A DNA stretch of 64,000 nt, from assembly GCA_030272585.1 (NCBI GenBank), contig BSYQ01000006.1:5977001-6041000 (forward strand), given 5' to 3'. The notes beneath the pieces were generated by a model. It was not told the DNA's origin, searched no databases, and saw nothing but the letters and a program-made list of their open reading frames with translations. Both the position numbers and the translations under genes were made by a program. Below are positions 35,401 to 45,202 of the stretch, in pieces. The DNA comes from Bryopsis sp. KO-2023 (taxonomy: Eukaryota > Chlorophyta > Ulvophyceae > Bryopsidales > Bryopsidaceae). Numbering within the stretch: position 1 is the first letter of the stretch; each line of letters begins with the position of its first letter.

Positions 35401-37073
35401 GGATATGCAGAGGCGGATCTTGTGGAAGACATTATTGATGCAGCGACAACGGGGCTTACAGCCATGGAGATCAATGACAAGCCTTGCCCTGGGGATGAGT
35501 GTGGGCTGAACGTTCTCAACATTATCGCATCCACAATTAACAAACGCAAAGGTAGAAATGGAAGAAACCCCAACCGGTTCTACGCGAAATTCAAAAAAGC
35601 CGTCAGGAAGTCGACGAAGCTCGCCTGCGGGGGGATGCGACCAGGAAGTCCGATCCAAACGGTGTCGTCTTCTGCCGATGTCGACGCAATTACCACTGCG
35701 TGTGGGAGGGAAAGACTCAGAGGACTGGATGGAGGAAAAATGAGAGCCGGGCACAGAAAATCACAAAAGATTAGAAGGGGTCTCAAAGCGTTTCTGACGG
35801 AGCAACCATTGGTTGCATTCCCTCCCAACTTTTCGTCGGCCTGTGGCGAATTCTGTGAAAATGATGAGACAAACATTTTGCTTGAGTTCTATAAGGACAC
35901 GTCTGCACACTCGGGCGTCATTGGCCAGCCGATATCGAATCCAGACGCTTCTGAGGTTGAAATCGTATCTGGAATACTGGACATCCAATTGCCAGACCAC
36001 AAGGGAGGGAACCAGCTCTGCCCAACTGATGCCTGTGGCCCCATGGTTGTCAGCATTCCTGTAGACACAGCTAAGTTTGAGACTGACAAAGAGACAGTTT
36101 GCCTGGGAATAGAGGATGGAAGGCTTGTCGGGGAAAATGGAAACGGAGGATTTTCATTCGTGGAATATGACCCGAGCGCAGGAATAGCAGTCTGCAACTC
36201 AACAAGGTTGGGTGAAGTCTTCGTTACCCAGTTCAGACTGCCCCCACCGGCTGCTTCCCCTCCGCCGCCTCCAAACGCACTTGGAGTAAGACGCCCACCT
36301 CCACCTGGGGCCATTGCATCCGGTCCTCCGCCGCCAGTTACGGCCCGTAACAATTTCATTTTGAAATCGGTAAGTCGTCCGTCATATTTTTAAGCCGTAT
36401 AAAGTACTACCAAAGTTTTTTTGGCTCCGTTTCCTCGGCGCCTTGAGACATTCTGAGGTGTGTGGGTTTATTTGAACAGGTGAAAGCCACCCTGACATTC
36501 AATAGGAAATATGACATTTTCAAGAACGATGTGCACCTTCTCCCCGAACTCAAAAAGAAGATTGTGGACTACATCGGAAGCTCAGAGGATTACGTTCGCG
36601 TGTTCAATCTCCGCCCTGGTGACCGCGATGGTATTTCTATTGATATCGAGGTGGACTTTCCATTCTCAGTTCCAGATGAGGAAATACTACAGTTTGGCTG
36701 GATCCTGCAAACGCAGCCCGAGGCTATACTAGGCTTAACCTTTTTGGACGTCTATGGCGTCCCCGTTGTGAAATTTTCGTCCAAAGGTAAGCCACGAGTC
36801 GGTTTTGGGACTTGTATTCCACAGCGAACTGAGAAAAAGAGGAGTTGTTCTTGCTGCTACCTCAGTTCTCTGTTGTTTTGAGTTCGGAAGGCCATGTCTT
36901 CAGGTGCAACCGAGCCATCCCCAAAACCCAAGACGGGAGCGATCGTTGGGGGAGTTTTTGGTGCGCTGGCCTTCCTGGTAATCGTGACTGTGGTTGCGGT
37001 GTGGGTGATCAGGAGGTACAAGAAGAAGGTTCGGGAAGACTTGCATGAGAAACAGCCGTTCAACATGGTTTGA
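20476..37073 (+). CDS. Giant modular surface glycoprotein: Pro-rich array, Cys-rich region, REJ-like ectodomain, one TM
   Basis: The start is the ATG at 20476, where MSWDHYKSKRD leads into a clear signal peptide (hydrophobic LCALLILVLVSSAWG). Exon 1 (20476-20707) and exon 2 (20797-21202) encode a Cys-containing head. Thirteen proline-rich exons follow (21347-26137). Phase-consistent exons continue at 26504-26657, 26767-26962, 27114-27178, 27259-27345, 27463-27664, 27763-27893 and 27980 onward into a long Cys-rich part. The REJ-like block is at about 33038-33593 plus a 2.66-kb exon at 33711-36369. It closes with exons 36480-36786 and 36904-37073. The final exon holds a single transmembrane helix (GAIVGGVFGALAFLVIVTVV), a basic stop-transfer (RRYKKKVRED) and a short tail. 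I read it as one type I membrane protein of several thousand residues, probably for adhesion or sensing at the cell surface. It could be two genes, but no stop or start interrupts the chain where I can follow it. Confidence 0.72.
20797..21202 (+). other. N-terminal Cys-containing head of the giant gene (exon 2)
   Basis: Exon 2 encodes a non-repetitive segment with paired cysteines (DCPFCPEAYQNCIGCTG), a beta-like stretch (DVEVSLSCQVLTPKG) and the first Pro run (PPPPPSIPLCPPLPPPA). The layout of a globular head before a Pro-rich shaft resembles algal hydroxyproline-rich glycoproteins such as pherophorins, but I did not find a full pherophorin domain. Confidence 0.6.
21347..26137 (+). repeat. 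Array of 13 phase-matched proline-rich exons
   Basis: Exons: 21347-21415, 21444-21719, 21894-22094, 22277-22546, 22741-23007, 23109-23873, 23975-24319, 24421-24630, 24726-24932, 25076-25222, 25486-25686, 25872-26018 and 26096-26137. Every length is a multiple of three, and every exon begins and ends after the second base of a codon (mostly AG|N for Arg or Ser). Most begin with a DLPPLP- or DVPPPP-like start and end in PAPSSLPPIPLPR. The second exon of the array instead carries PPSPPRPP-type repeats. Introns around 23.0-24.7 kb are also alike (TGAATCCTGTGAGGATT ... GATGTGTGGCC), showing that whole intron-exon units were duplicated. The encoded shaft is about 1,050 residues of APAP, PPP and SPP motifs, typical of hydroxyproline O-glycosylated wall proteins. 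Confidence 0.85.
26504..33000 (+). other. Cysteine-rich region of the giant gene, many small exons
   Basis: After a last PPPPPPP exon (26504-26657) the protein becomes non-repetitive and Cys-rich. Clear blocks include NCIEDNVGMCLYPDVTN, CPDFCPYVSLPITDWRPLC, CADLANMRSQNNTAMCAKDG, CCESIGDDQTGITPAESTC, NDPCCGLDAETCGDTKGC and CAPCGQCIDFMTKAA. Spacing of paired and vicinal Cys suggests disulfide-bonded modules, possibly degenerate repeats of one unit. Exon boundaries after 28.2 kb were only partly resolved. One junction that keeps the frame is GATCACG|GTGAAT at 28551 to the acceptor before 28633. No named Cys-rich family was recognised. Confidence 0.6.
33038..36369 (+). other. REJ/polycystin-1-like ectodomain of the giant gene
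   Basis: The exon at about 33038-33593 has the VGTCSGFCVP start and alternating beta-strand pattern that precede REJ modules in algal and polycystin-1-type proteins. The large exon 33711-36369 contains PKD/REJ-type strands (ICLDASGSFDPEDPQGIRPI, IAVEWICSLEAVGG, SRYVYTAQISKVDAG). An alpha-helical stretch follows (IKVLTAARRGVALLKRAESG ... TGLTAMEIND), and then a C-terminal Cys pair with FVEYDPSAGIAVCNSTRLGE that resembles the end of a GAIN domain. The exon ends in a Pro-rich linker (PPPAASPPPPPNA ... RRPPPPGAIASGPPPP). REJ modules are known in polycystin-1 and sea urchin sperm receptors. The assignment here is by pattern, not by search. Confidence 0.7.
36480..37073 (+). other. SEA-like segment, transmembrane helix and cytoplasmic tail
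   Basis: Exon 36480-36786 (starts VKATLTFNRKYDIF, includes LPELKKKIVDYIGSSEDYV and FNLRPGD) has the alternating strand-helix-strand pattern of a SEA-like fold. It is a juxtamembrane module in many surface glycoproteins. Exon 36904-37073 encodes the Ser/Pro linker, the only transmembrane helix and about 20 cytoplasmic residues. The tail is too short for the PLAT or channel parts of polycystins, so this is not a polycystin channel. Confidence 0.6.
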
Positions 37074-38321
37074 GTTTCATTAGAGAAATGTGCGTTACCA
37101 CGGAGTAACAAGACAGAAGGGGAGAGAGGGCATTTAGTTTTTTCTATGGGTTTTTGATCAACATTCTGTCTGCTGTAACGCAAGATCGCTCCCAAACACA
37201 ACACTTTCCTGTTCCCTCACGCCATTGGCTGATATTTGTGTTCGGCACCATTTAGCAACTCCAGACTGATTTTGATCACTCTAGCTTCCATACTGTACTT
37301 TTGAAAAGATTAGGAGGGGGCACAACGAGTCTGGATTTATTGTGTCGTGTTTTCTTGAGTGTTCAGCGCAAAAAATTCAAAATCCTTCATTCGAGCTCAT
37401 CACTCTCCTATTCTGCTAATTTTTTATTTCAAGTCTCTCCGGAATTCAGAGTATGTAAAATCTGCCTGGGATAAAATTCTCAATTAATATATTTCAGCTA
37501 ATGTTACTTGAATTTTGGAACTGTGGCACTGATCAGGTTTTTATGAAGATCACAGCAGAAACATTTTCCACAATTCCTTGATAAAGTGGTGAGGTGGACA
37601 TTTACACACAGTACAATCATTCGGCATCGATCACTTTTAAACGCTGACTGTGTCGAATTCACATCCTTATTTCTTGAAAAGTACCACCTCCTCCCATGAC
37701 AGACGACCGAGAGGGGATGTTCTAACCAAGTACCACAATCAAGAGTTCTAAAGCAAAGAAAGAATAAAAAAAGAAAACCGATCTCAAAAGGAACAAAAGC
37801 GAAAATACGTGCTAGCCTAACACGTATTCGGATCCCAGCGCTGGGATCCCCACCTGTTTCTGTTTCTCTTTCGCCCATCTCTCGAGCCCCTTGGTTTTCA
37901 CGCTGCAAAACACTACCAGGCGTCGAGTGAAATTCGAAAGGGACCGACGCTTGCACATCGCTGCACCAGAGCTCAGGCTTTGACCAGCTCGCGCCTTGTG
38001 CATGTCGGGAACACACGCAAGAACATCTCTACGTCAACCACAGGCGCTGCCGAGAAAGAAACCGCAACACCTATACTGATGTTGCGTGTTTGAAAAGAGT
38101 GCGCTATCATCCCAGAAAGAACGAAGGGTAGTTTTTGTCATATCTGTGGTGGGGTTTTCTCATATGCCCAGGAGATATGGTACCATGGACCATGTCATGC
38201 GAAGTACCAACTGCTCTTACCGCTCGACGGAGCAATACAGGTCCTCTTGCCATTTAAAGGGCACCAACCCCCTTTCCTTAGGCTTTTTTTTTCTCAAGCA
38301 CTTTTCTTGAGAGTTCGCAAT
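37074..38321. other. Intergenic region with two palindromic elements
   Basis: Open frames on the minus strand (about 37504-38016) lack convincing protein composition. A spaced inverted repeat (ATACGTG/CACGTAT, about 37805-37827) lies beside a perfect palindrome at 37830-37849. Confidence 0.5.
37830..37849. repeat. 20-bp perfect palindrome
   Basis: GGATCCCAGC followed directly by its reverse complement GCTGGGATCC. It is adjacent to a second inverted repeat with CACGT cores, so the pair could be protein-binding sites. Inference only. Confidence 0.9.
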
Positions 38322-39282
38322 ATGAGAAGCCTTACTAGACAATCTTCCAGGGGGCAAGGACTGATGCAAGCTCGTCCCTACCCCACTTTCCAGCAAACAT
38401 GCGTTCCGCTGGTTCCAACAAGAGCCATGCGTCTACCTTGCACAAAAAGCGGGGCATTCAGTGCTCACCCAGACGCACTCCGGCGTCGGCGCGAGGCAGA
38501 ATTGAGGTCTGTGTTTGGGTTTCTTACTTCGCTTGAAACGCTGCCAGGCTCTGGGGCTATTATTATGACACAAGTATCATGCTGTCAACAGGCAGAAGAC
38601 AAGGATGAGAGAACTTGCAGAGCTCTCCAGGAGTCTGACATGCGGGTGAGCTCTTGTGCCTTGCACGTTTTGTTGGGTTGGCACTTGCTCGGACGACGAA
38701 ACATGTGAAGTCGTATATACCGCTAAGCTGCTTTATGTGTTTTGTTCTTTTTTTTTCATTTGTCTCTTCTCTTTCAGAGGAGCCGATGGTCCTGCAAATA
38801 TCATCGAGGTCGGATCTGTCTCCGAATTGGACCGACGCGTTTCAAACTCGTTGGGGGGAGACACCCTGGTCTATTTTAAGACCCGTTCATGCGAGTCGTG
38901 TCTGAGGCTCTTGCCCAACCTTACGCTGGTTGCGGGCAAGAACCCCGGCGTCACGTTCCTGATTGTTGATGTCCACGGAGAGGATGTCACAAGAGTACGT
39001 CGAGAGAGGAATATAACCAAAATACCTTTCTTTGAACTGCACAGAGAAGGGAGTATCGTCTCCAAAGGCTCATGGAACGATATTAGTATGTTGAAGGCTT
39101 TGGGCAACCGTGGAGTCGGCCCCCAATGCACCCTGTGGGAGCCACAGTCGAAAGCGCGCTCTTTGGGGGGCTGGCAAGGAGTGGTGCTTTCGATTGATGA
39201 AAAAAGGATGAGGCGAGACCAGGGGAGAGGGGAAAGGAACAGGGAACGGAGGGAAAGCAGAGATACTGTCGAAAGACAGTGA
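38322..39282 (+). CDS. Thioredoxin-like protein, at least two exons
   Basis: The exon beginning near 38778 encodes a thioredoxin-fold domain: GDTLVYFKTRSCESCLRLLP carries a CxxC (CESC) active site after the central strand, then VTFLIVDVHGEDVTRVR, and NITKIPFFELHREGS supplies the cis-proline Ile-Pro. The frame runs on through a basic tail (GRGERNRERRESRD) to a TGA at 39280. An upstream exon with ATG at 38322 has a Ser/Arg-rich start that could be a transit peptide and ends at a good CGG|GTGAGC donor. However, its phase does not join the TTTCAG acceptor at 38777, so the true first exon or junction differs. Thioredoxin-fold proteins reduce or isomerise disulfides. The specific partner is unknown. 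Confidence 0.6.
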
Positions 39283-39289
39283 AAAATAT

Positions 39290-41139
39290 TGTAATGAGAT
39301 TATATGTAATCCAAACAGCGTTTGAGTGAGAGAAAAAAGGAATGCCACGGGCTGTGTTCGGGCGACAGGTTTTATACGATCAGAACAAACCCGGTATGTG
39401 ACCTGATAAGGAGAAGTCAGAAAAGGACCAATGGAAATGTTGCTCAAGCTTTTTAAAAGCTTGATAACACTGGTCACTGTTGTGAAGACCTTCCAAAAGC
39501 ATCGATACTACGACTTCGACAGGACCCCTGAAATTCGACTTGATACTGCGTTCGCTACAATGAACGCCAAGCGTCTTTCACGATAGCACAAACGAAAAGG
39601 GACCGGTGAGCCCAAACGCACCGCACTGTGTTTCAACAATGCAGCAACAGGGGCACATAAAAACGATGTCGCTCTTTTTCAAAACCATGAAGAAGAATCG
39701 GATGCACTCACTCAACTTCCTCGTAACCAATATCCCCACACTCTCCTGCTGCTGCTCCACTATCCGCACTGTTGACCAACAGCAGGGGTCTATCTCGACA
39801 CAACACCGTTAGCAAAGTCCCGAGGAACAAGGAACGTCAATCTAAAAACCAATTCTCTCCATGCATTCTGCCTTGACAATGCCGCTACAGGCACACAGCC
39901 AAAAGATGTCAATTCAGACATAACCCCTTTTTTTTTTTCCAGTTTCATTGCGATCTATCGATACATAAATCTCCAACACATAGTTACACAGACCAATTTC
40001 CGCGGACGAACTCATCATCGTTTTCGTGGGGACTATCGTGAGCCGGTGCGTCGCCTATTTTTCGCTTTGAGAAGCTGCGGTTTCAGAAAGGATCGTAAAC
40101 ATGACAGGATTTCTTTATGCGTGGGATGTGCACGAGGAGAAGCGGTGGCATCGACCGGGAAAAGCGCCTCTTGCAGGAAACCAAGAAATCAAGAAAGAAA
40201 ACTTGTAAAGAAACTGGTAACTTGTCTGTGAACAGGGTCGATTCTGGTGTAGATTGCTCGCATCGCAGACATCGTCGCATCAGCGCCTTGATGTCCTCAA
40301 AAAAGCGGTTTTTTTTACCCAACATAGTTTGATGTTTTTTTGTTTGTCTACTCCACTGGGGAGGATGAAAAAAACAAGATACAATCGCAGATAAATGCGT
40401 CGTCTGATGTATTTCCACCGTTGATAGAAACAACGCAATAGCAAGCGCGTGCGCGTCAGCGCCCTCTGACTTCCCGGAATGAATTTTCTCACCAGGGTTT
40501 TTTTGAGAGCTCTACATAGTTTTCTAACAAAAATCTCCCCTTGCTCCGCACAGCAACTACCCAAGTGAGTAACACCTTTGCGCAATACTAAACAAAAATC
40601 CAAATCAGACCATACCACAACAAAAAAAGAAGACTGTTCACTCTAAAAGCATCCTAGTGTGAGACCCAAGTGAGCTTTTTACATGGGAACAGTGTGTGTA
40701 TGAATCAATCAATAATTACAACCCACAGCAAAAACCCCCAAACCCAGAGCCATCGCCCTCCATGATGCTGGATACTAGTTTGTTTTGTTGAGTGTCTTGC
40801 TGATGTCTTGTGGGTTTTGGGACACCTGCTCGGGTGTCCAACTGTCACCATGGTGCACCTTCACCTCTTTAACAGTATCAAAGGATCAATTGCTAATCTT
40901 GGAAATTGTTTCATATACGTCCAGAACAAGCCAGCAACACTAACTCAAACCAATAAAAAACCCAGCACACCTGCCGACGGCAAACGATGGAACATATTTG
41001 GAACATATTTGCGCCTGAATGAATTGGGTAAGCTCTTCACAGACTCCTGAATTTTGTTCTAACCGTCTGGAAAAAGTCTAAAAGCATTAACTGAACTTAA
41101 GCAAAAAGCTGAGAGTTGGTTGGGGAGGCAGGAACAGAA
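39290..41139. other. Intergenic, no gene supported
   Basis: Open frames are short on both strands and lack recognisable motifs. There are T homopolymers near 39930 and 40305. The end near 41.1 kb is the AP-2 sigma upstream region. Confidence 0.45.
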
Positions 41140-41571
41140 ATGATTCGCTTCCTTCTTTTCCAAAACACGTCGGGATGCACCCGAATATCGAAGTATTACA
41201 CCCCCTTGAGCGACAACGAGAAAGTCAAAACCGAGTACGAAGTTTTCAAGGTTCTTCGCAACCGTCCAGAAAACACCCACGCGAGCTTCGTGGAGTTTGG
41301 GGTGGATCAGCTCATATACAAAAAGTACGGGAGCGTCTATGTGGTGATGTGCTGCGATTCGATGTGCAACGAGCTTTGCATGCTGGAGGCGCTGCATTTG
41401 ATGCTGGAAACGATCAATGAATTCTTTTCCAACCACCTGTGTGAATTGGACCTCATATTTGGGTTTCACAAGATCTACTTGATGCTCGATGAATTCATCC
41501 TGGGGGGGGAAATTGTGGAGACCAGCAAAAGAGTCATGCTCGACCGCTTGAAAGAATTGGACGAAATGTAA
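41140..41571 (+). CDS. AP2S1: AP-2 clathrin adaptor complex, sigma subunit
   Basis: A single open exon of 143 codons starts MIRFLLFQNTSGCTRISKYY and contains the small-adaptin longin fold landmarks: KTEYEVFKVLRNRPENTHAS, the ELDLIFGFHKIYLMLDEFIL block, and a GGEIVETSKR tail. Length (143 versus about 142) and the VVMCCDSMCNELCMLEALH segment match AP-2 sigma rather than AP-1 sigma (which ends longer) or AP-3 sigma. The subunit sits in the AP-2 core and binds dileucine sorting signals during clathrin-mediated endocytosis. The ATG at 41140 is the conserved family start; the frame upstream of it is not homologous. It is intronless, like DHAR. Confidence 0.96.
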   Translation: MIRFLLFQNTSGCTRISKYYTPLSDNEKVKTEYEVFKVLRNRPENTHASFVEFGVDQLIYKKYGSVYVVMCCDSMCNELCMLEALHLMLETINEFFSNHLCELDLIFGFHKIYLMLDEFILGGEIVETSKRVMLDRLKELDEM

Positions 41572-41810
41572 CACTGTGTTCATTGATCGATTGATTGACA
41601 CACGCAACGGGTGCTTCATTCTGACGAAAATTTCTGGAATCCTTTGCTTCAATTGTTTCTCCGTTTTTTTTTGTTTTTTTTTCAGTCTTGGAATTCAACC
41701 TCAACTGGCTATTTAAGGTGAGAACACCATGAGTGGTGGAACAAAACGATGCCTTACATTACAATCAGAAACGGGACATATTGTCGTGTATCAACCCTAA
41801 TATCGAAGAA

Positions 41811-43110
41811 GGGGCTTTCAACCGTCGACCTCAGGTCGACGAACAAGGGGAAAATAAATTTGAACCTTCAAGGTTTCCACACTATCGTGCTCAGAAACAT
41901 GCAAAAATAGTTTCAACGCAAAAATACTCCACGCTGGCCTCCCAAAGAAAAAGAGAGAATCATTTGTCGTGGGAAGAGTGTCCGCCGCCACCACCACCTC
42001 CGCGGCCGCCGCCACCACCGGTGGTACCACCCCCACGACCACCACCTCCGCCGCCACCTCGTCCGCCACCTCCGCCGCCGCTTCCGACAACACGCAGCAT
42101 TCGACTCACTGCAAAGCGGAACCAGAATGTGTCAGCCAGCGAAAAGCTTTGTTTCTGAACAAAAACGTGGCATATATCACGAACACGTATCATGAAAAAC
42201 ACAGCACGAATGCTCACTTCTTTTGCCGCCGTTTCCACCATCTCCACCTCGACCTCCTTGACCAGGTTCGCCAGGTTCACCTTTTCCACCGCCATCACCA
42301 CCATTGCCTCCGCCTCCGCCTCCACCGCCTCCGCCATTGCCCCCTCTTCCACCGCGGCCAAGCAGACCGCGCTTCACTGCAAAGCAGAACAAAATGTAAG
42401 CTTCCCCAGCCAATGTTTCAAAAACGGCGACGACGAAGGTACCGCAGCAACGGCTTACATGCCAGCAGATCAGCGTTGTCATCTTTGCTGGTTGGGGAAG
42501 CTTGAATGGTGGCAACCATCAGACCAACAACGAGGAACACAGCCAAGGCTTTGATCATTTTTGGTGTCGACGAGACAGCAGAACAATTCTCTGTTATTCA
42601 GAGGAAAGGCGCGGAAACAATTTTGACCTTTGCAGCTTGACCGCAGAATATATAGCCAGGCCGTTCAGTCTTGTGAGGCATCCTCACAAGACTCACGAGA
42701 GCTTTTCGTCAGGTTAGACCTAACATCATTCATTGATTGAGTGGCGACACTCAAGGCGTCTTGTTCTCAAACAACGTTGTAATCATCGAATCATTGTATC
42801 ACAAGACGTCAAGAATGCCTCTCGTCGTGCATTTTGCTACCCCAACGTCTTTTCAGCAACCCAATCAACCAGTGATCGACATTTTCAGCATCTGAATTAC
42901 AACATGATTCGTACGATTCAAAGACAACGCTATGATGTGACTCCTTTCCACAGCACCACACAAAAACCCAAATCAGACCATAAGACAACTCAAGAATACA
43001 CCTGGTTCATTTTCAAAGAATCACCCTATTGTAAAACCTGAGTAAAGATTTCCCTTGGGATCACTTCTGTACTGGTGACTATCCAGGAACAGACAATGCC
43101 AATTCACAAC
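41811..43110 (-). repeat. Left arm of a large inverted segmental duplication
   Basis: It matches the reverse complement of about 62640-64000 at high identity, including a complete Gly-rich gene, its introns, its promoter and flanking DNA. The inner boundary on this side is near 43110 (GATCACTTCTGTACTGGTGA...). An indel separates about 42950-43020 from the rest. The 41811 end coincides with the window edge in the other copy, so the real repeat may be longer. Confidence 0.9.
41960..42558 (-). CDS. Secreted glycine-rich protein, copy 1
   Basis: Three exons in phase: 42558-42459, 42376-42218 and 42108-41960, about 135 residues. A signal peptide (MIKALAVFLVVGLMVATIQA) is followed by a short acidic piece (SPTSKDDNADLL), a basic Gly-rich block (LKRGLLGRGGRGGNGGG...) with collagen-like GEPGEPGQGG, and a second Gly-rich block opening SRMLRVVGSGG and ending HSSHDK. 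It is probably a cell-wall or extracellular glycine-rich protein. The KR pairs before the Gly blocks could be processing sites (inference). It is an inverted near-copy of the gene at 63222-63850 and has a shorter Gly tract in exon 3, including a TTG interruption. Confidence 0.85.
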
Positions 43111-44716
43111 CCTCGGCACAACCCTTAATCGATTTCACAGCATCGATTGATTGCTCTTGTCAAGCTGACCTCGAACTCTTGCATGGTTTCCTCTTGATGG
43201 CGTTTGAGGGAAGTCTGGTATGTGGAGCGAACATGTACCCGGATGGAATCTGGACCCATGTGCTTTTCAAATTTGATGCCAGCTTGGTTGGGATGATGAG
43301 CTCAAGGGAAGTATCGACTCAGCGTATCCTCAGGCAATATGTAATAATTGTTGTTGTTGTTGTTGTTGAATCAGAACCCAACTTTCTGGAAATGAAGTTT
43401 GTTTTGTTATGGAAGATCCGTACATTTGAAGACAGAGAAGGTTATTTTCAAATGCGTGTGAGGCTGAAATCATATGTTTGTGTGCCACAGAAAGTGGCGA
43501 AATGCTTTTTTGGGAAAAAAAAAGTGGAGGGGGGGGGGAGAATATCTGGGAAAGAATTATCGGTGTCTAATCTGAAAAAATCCAAGCTTTTGAAACCCTT
43601 TTTTTTCGCTATAGAATTCGTTTTCCTTTTTCCTTTTTCCTTTTTGTAACTTCTTTTTTTCAACTGGATTTTGAAAAGGAACGAAAAAAGAAAGCAAAAA
43701 GAAATCTTAACGAAGTCAAAGCGAGTCGGCGGGAGAGTGATCACAAAGAGCAACTTGTTGGAGGGATTGGGTAGATTGGGATGGATTTTTGAATGCAAGA
43801 CAAAAAATGGGGTGTGCGCGTCTATGTATTTTTGGATGCTGCCTGCCTGGCAATTGTTTTTGATAAAACATTGTAACAAAAAAAACTCGTTTGCAAAAAG
43901 AATTTTCTGCACAAAATGTGGCCACGATAAAATTAAAATATTTAGAGATGCTGCCTAAGTCTCCACCACACTTACCTTTCTCCCAATTGACCAACTTTTT
44001 ATTCAGCAATTACTCACCTCAAACTGATGCACCCTAATGTCCTGGCATATCTGACCATTGTGGCCTGAGGGTTTCAAGGACTCTTTCCATTATAATGAAA
44101 CTAATAAAACTTCTCAGTTTCACGCATTTTCTAGTTTTTCTGACATTGAAGGATTAATTTTTGATTGGAGTAATCGTCTGGAACATTGGTTGCGATAGGG
44201 GCGAGTGGCCCCTCAGGCAGTATGTAATTATTATTGTTGTTGTTGTTGTTCTAGTTTTTCTGGGTTTTCTGTTTGTCGACTTTACTGTGAGAGATGTTTG
44301 GATCCAACTCTGAAATGTCAGACCGCACGTAGGAAAAATGTCACGTGTTGCGGCAACCCTGGCAGGGTTGCATCCAGACGGCCCCGGTGCTCTCAAGTAT
44401 TGTGTTCTAGAAGATTCAAGACCTTCAAGGAGAGGGTAACTGGCGAGCGGTTCAACCGAGTTGTCGAGCTCCTTGAATTAGAATTGGAGAATTGTGCTCT
44501 TGCCCTCTACCTCCGTTGCTATGTTTTCGACCTAACGATCATGTGCTGGTGCAGCCACGATGTGCTCTGACAACACGGAGTCAGATCCTGCCTCACCTGG
44601 CGTAGGCACACCTTTCGTTGAGAGTACACAGGTCATTTTAAGGGCCGTTTTGTAGAGGCGCTCGAAATCTTTGCACTTTGTCGCGCACTTCAGAAACATC
44701 GAGTCGTTCCAAAGCT
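43111..44716. other. Spacer with GTT microsatellites and duplicated upstream DNA
   Basis: No gene is supported. A motif CCTCAGGCA-R-TATGTAAT followed by (GTT)n occurs at about 43328 and again at 44211. From about 43957 the sequence is the upstream part of a tandem duplicate (partner starts near 46033). Confidence 0.5.
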
Positions 44717-45202
44717 ATGACCTTCAGAAGCGTGCTGCTTATCAGCAGCCTTTTATGCTTGGAATCTGTCATGGGTCTCCAGGTGTACCTCCGCCAGCTC
44801 ACGATCCACAAGAGCCGCGGCAGGATGGATGGCAGTCCGGAGGTTTACTTAAGATGCTCAAAGAATCAGTTTATAGTGGATCTACCAGTTGTCAGGAATG
44901 TGGGGAAAAAGTATGTTTTCAGGGAAGAGGGCGTCGCTGCAACGAGCATCGATATAGGGTTTTGCACGAGTTGCACCCTCATGGGGAAAGGCTATTTCTC
45001 CAGAGACCAGGAATATGGCAATGTGAACATCTGTCAAGAGCATTTTGCACCTTGGGGACGCATGTCTGTTTCAATAGACAACAAGTTTGACGCGGTGTTC
45101 GAGTGTCTGGCATGTTTGCCACGCACCCCCTCTGTCCGACAAGTGCACTCACCATCGTCTTGGAGTACGTTTGAGATCTCCTGCCAGCCTTGTCCCTTTT
45201 AA
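44717..45202 (+). CDS. Small secreted Cys-containing protein, tandem copy A
   Basis: A single open exon of 161 residues. The signal peptide includes SVLLISSLLCLESVMG. The mature part starts VYLRQLTIHKSRGRMDG and has a beta-rich pattern (PEVYLRCSKNQF, GKKYVFREEG), a TSCTL motif, and conserved Cys ending CLACLPRTPS ... SCQPCPF. The fold looks C2- or beta-sandwich-like, but I do not recognise the family. It shares about half of its residues with copy B at 46460, including promoter and 3' flank, so it arose by tandem duplication. Confidence 0.75.
   Translation: MTFRSVLLISSLLCLESVMGLQVYLRQLTIHKSRGRMDGSPEVYLRCSKNQFIVDLPVVRNVGKKYVFREEGVAATSIDIGFCTSCTLMGKGYFSRDQEYGNVNICQEHFAPWGRMSVSIDNKFDAVFECLACLPRTPSVRQVHSPSSWSTFEISCQPCPF

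Noticed and set aside
20476-37073. Calling the giant gene a polycystin channel
   Set aside because: Only one transmembrane helix and a tail of about 20 residues are encoded. There is no PLAT domain and no multi-pass region before the stop at 37073.
41818-42158. Plus-strand open frame with a PPPPPRPPPP run at the left Gly-rich gene
   Set aside because: It is antisense to the Gly-rich exon. The minus strand has a signal peptide, three phase-matched exons and a duplicate with the same structure.
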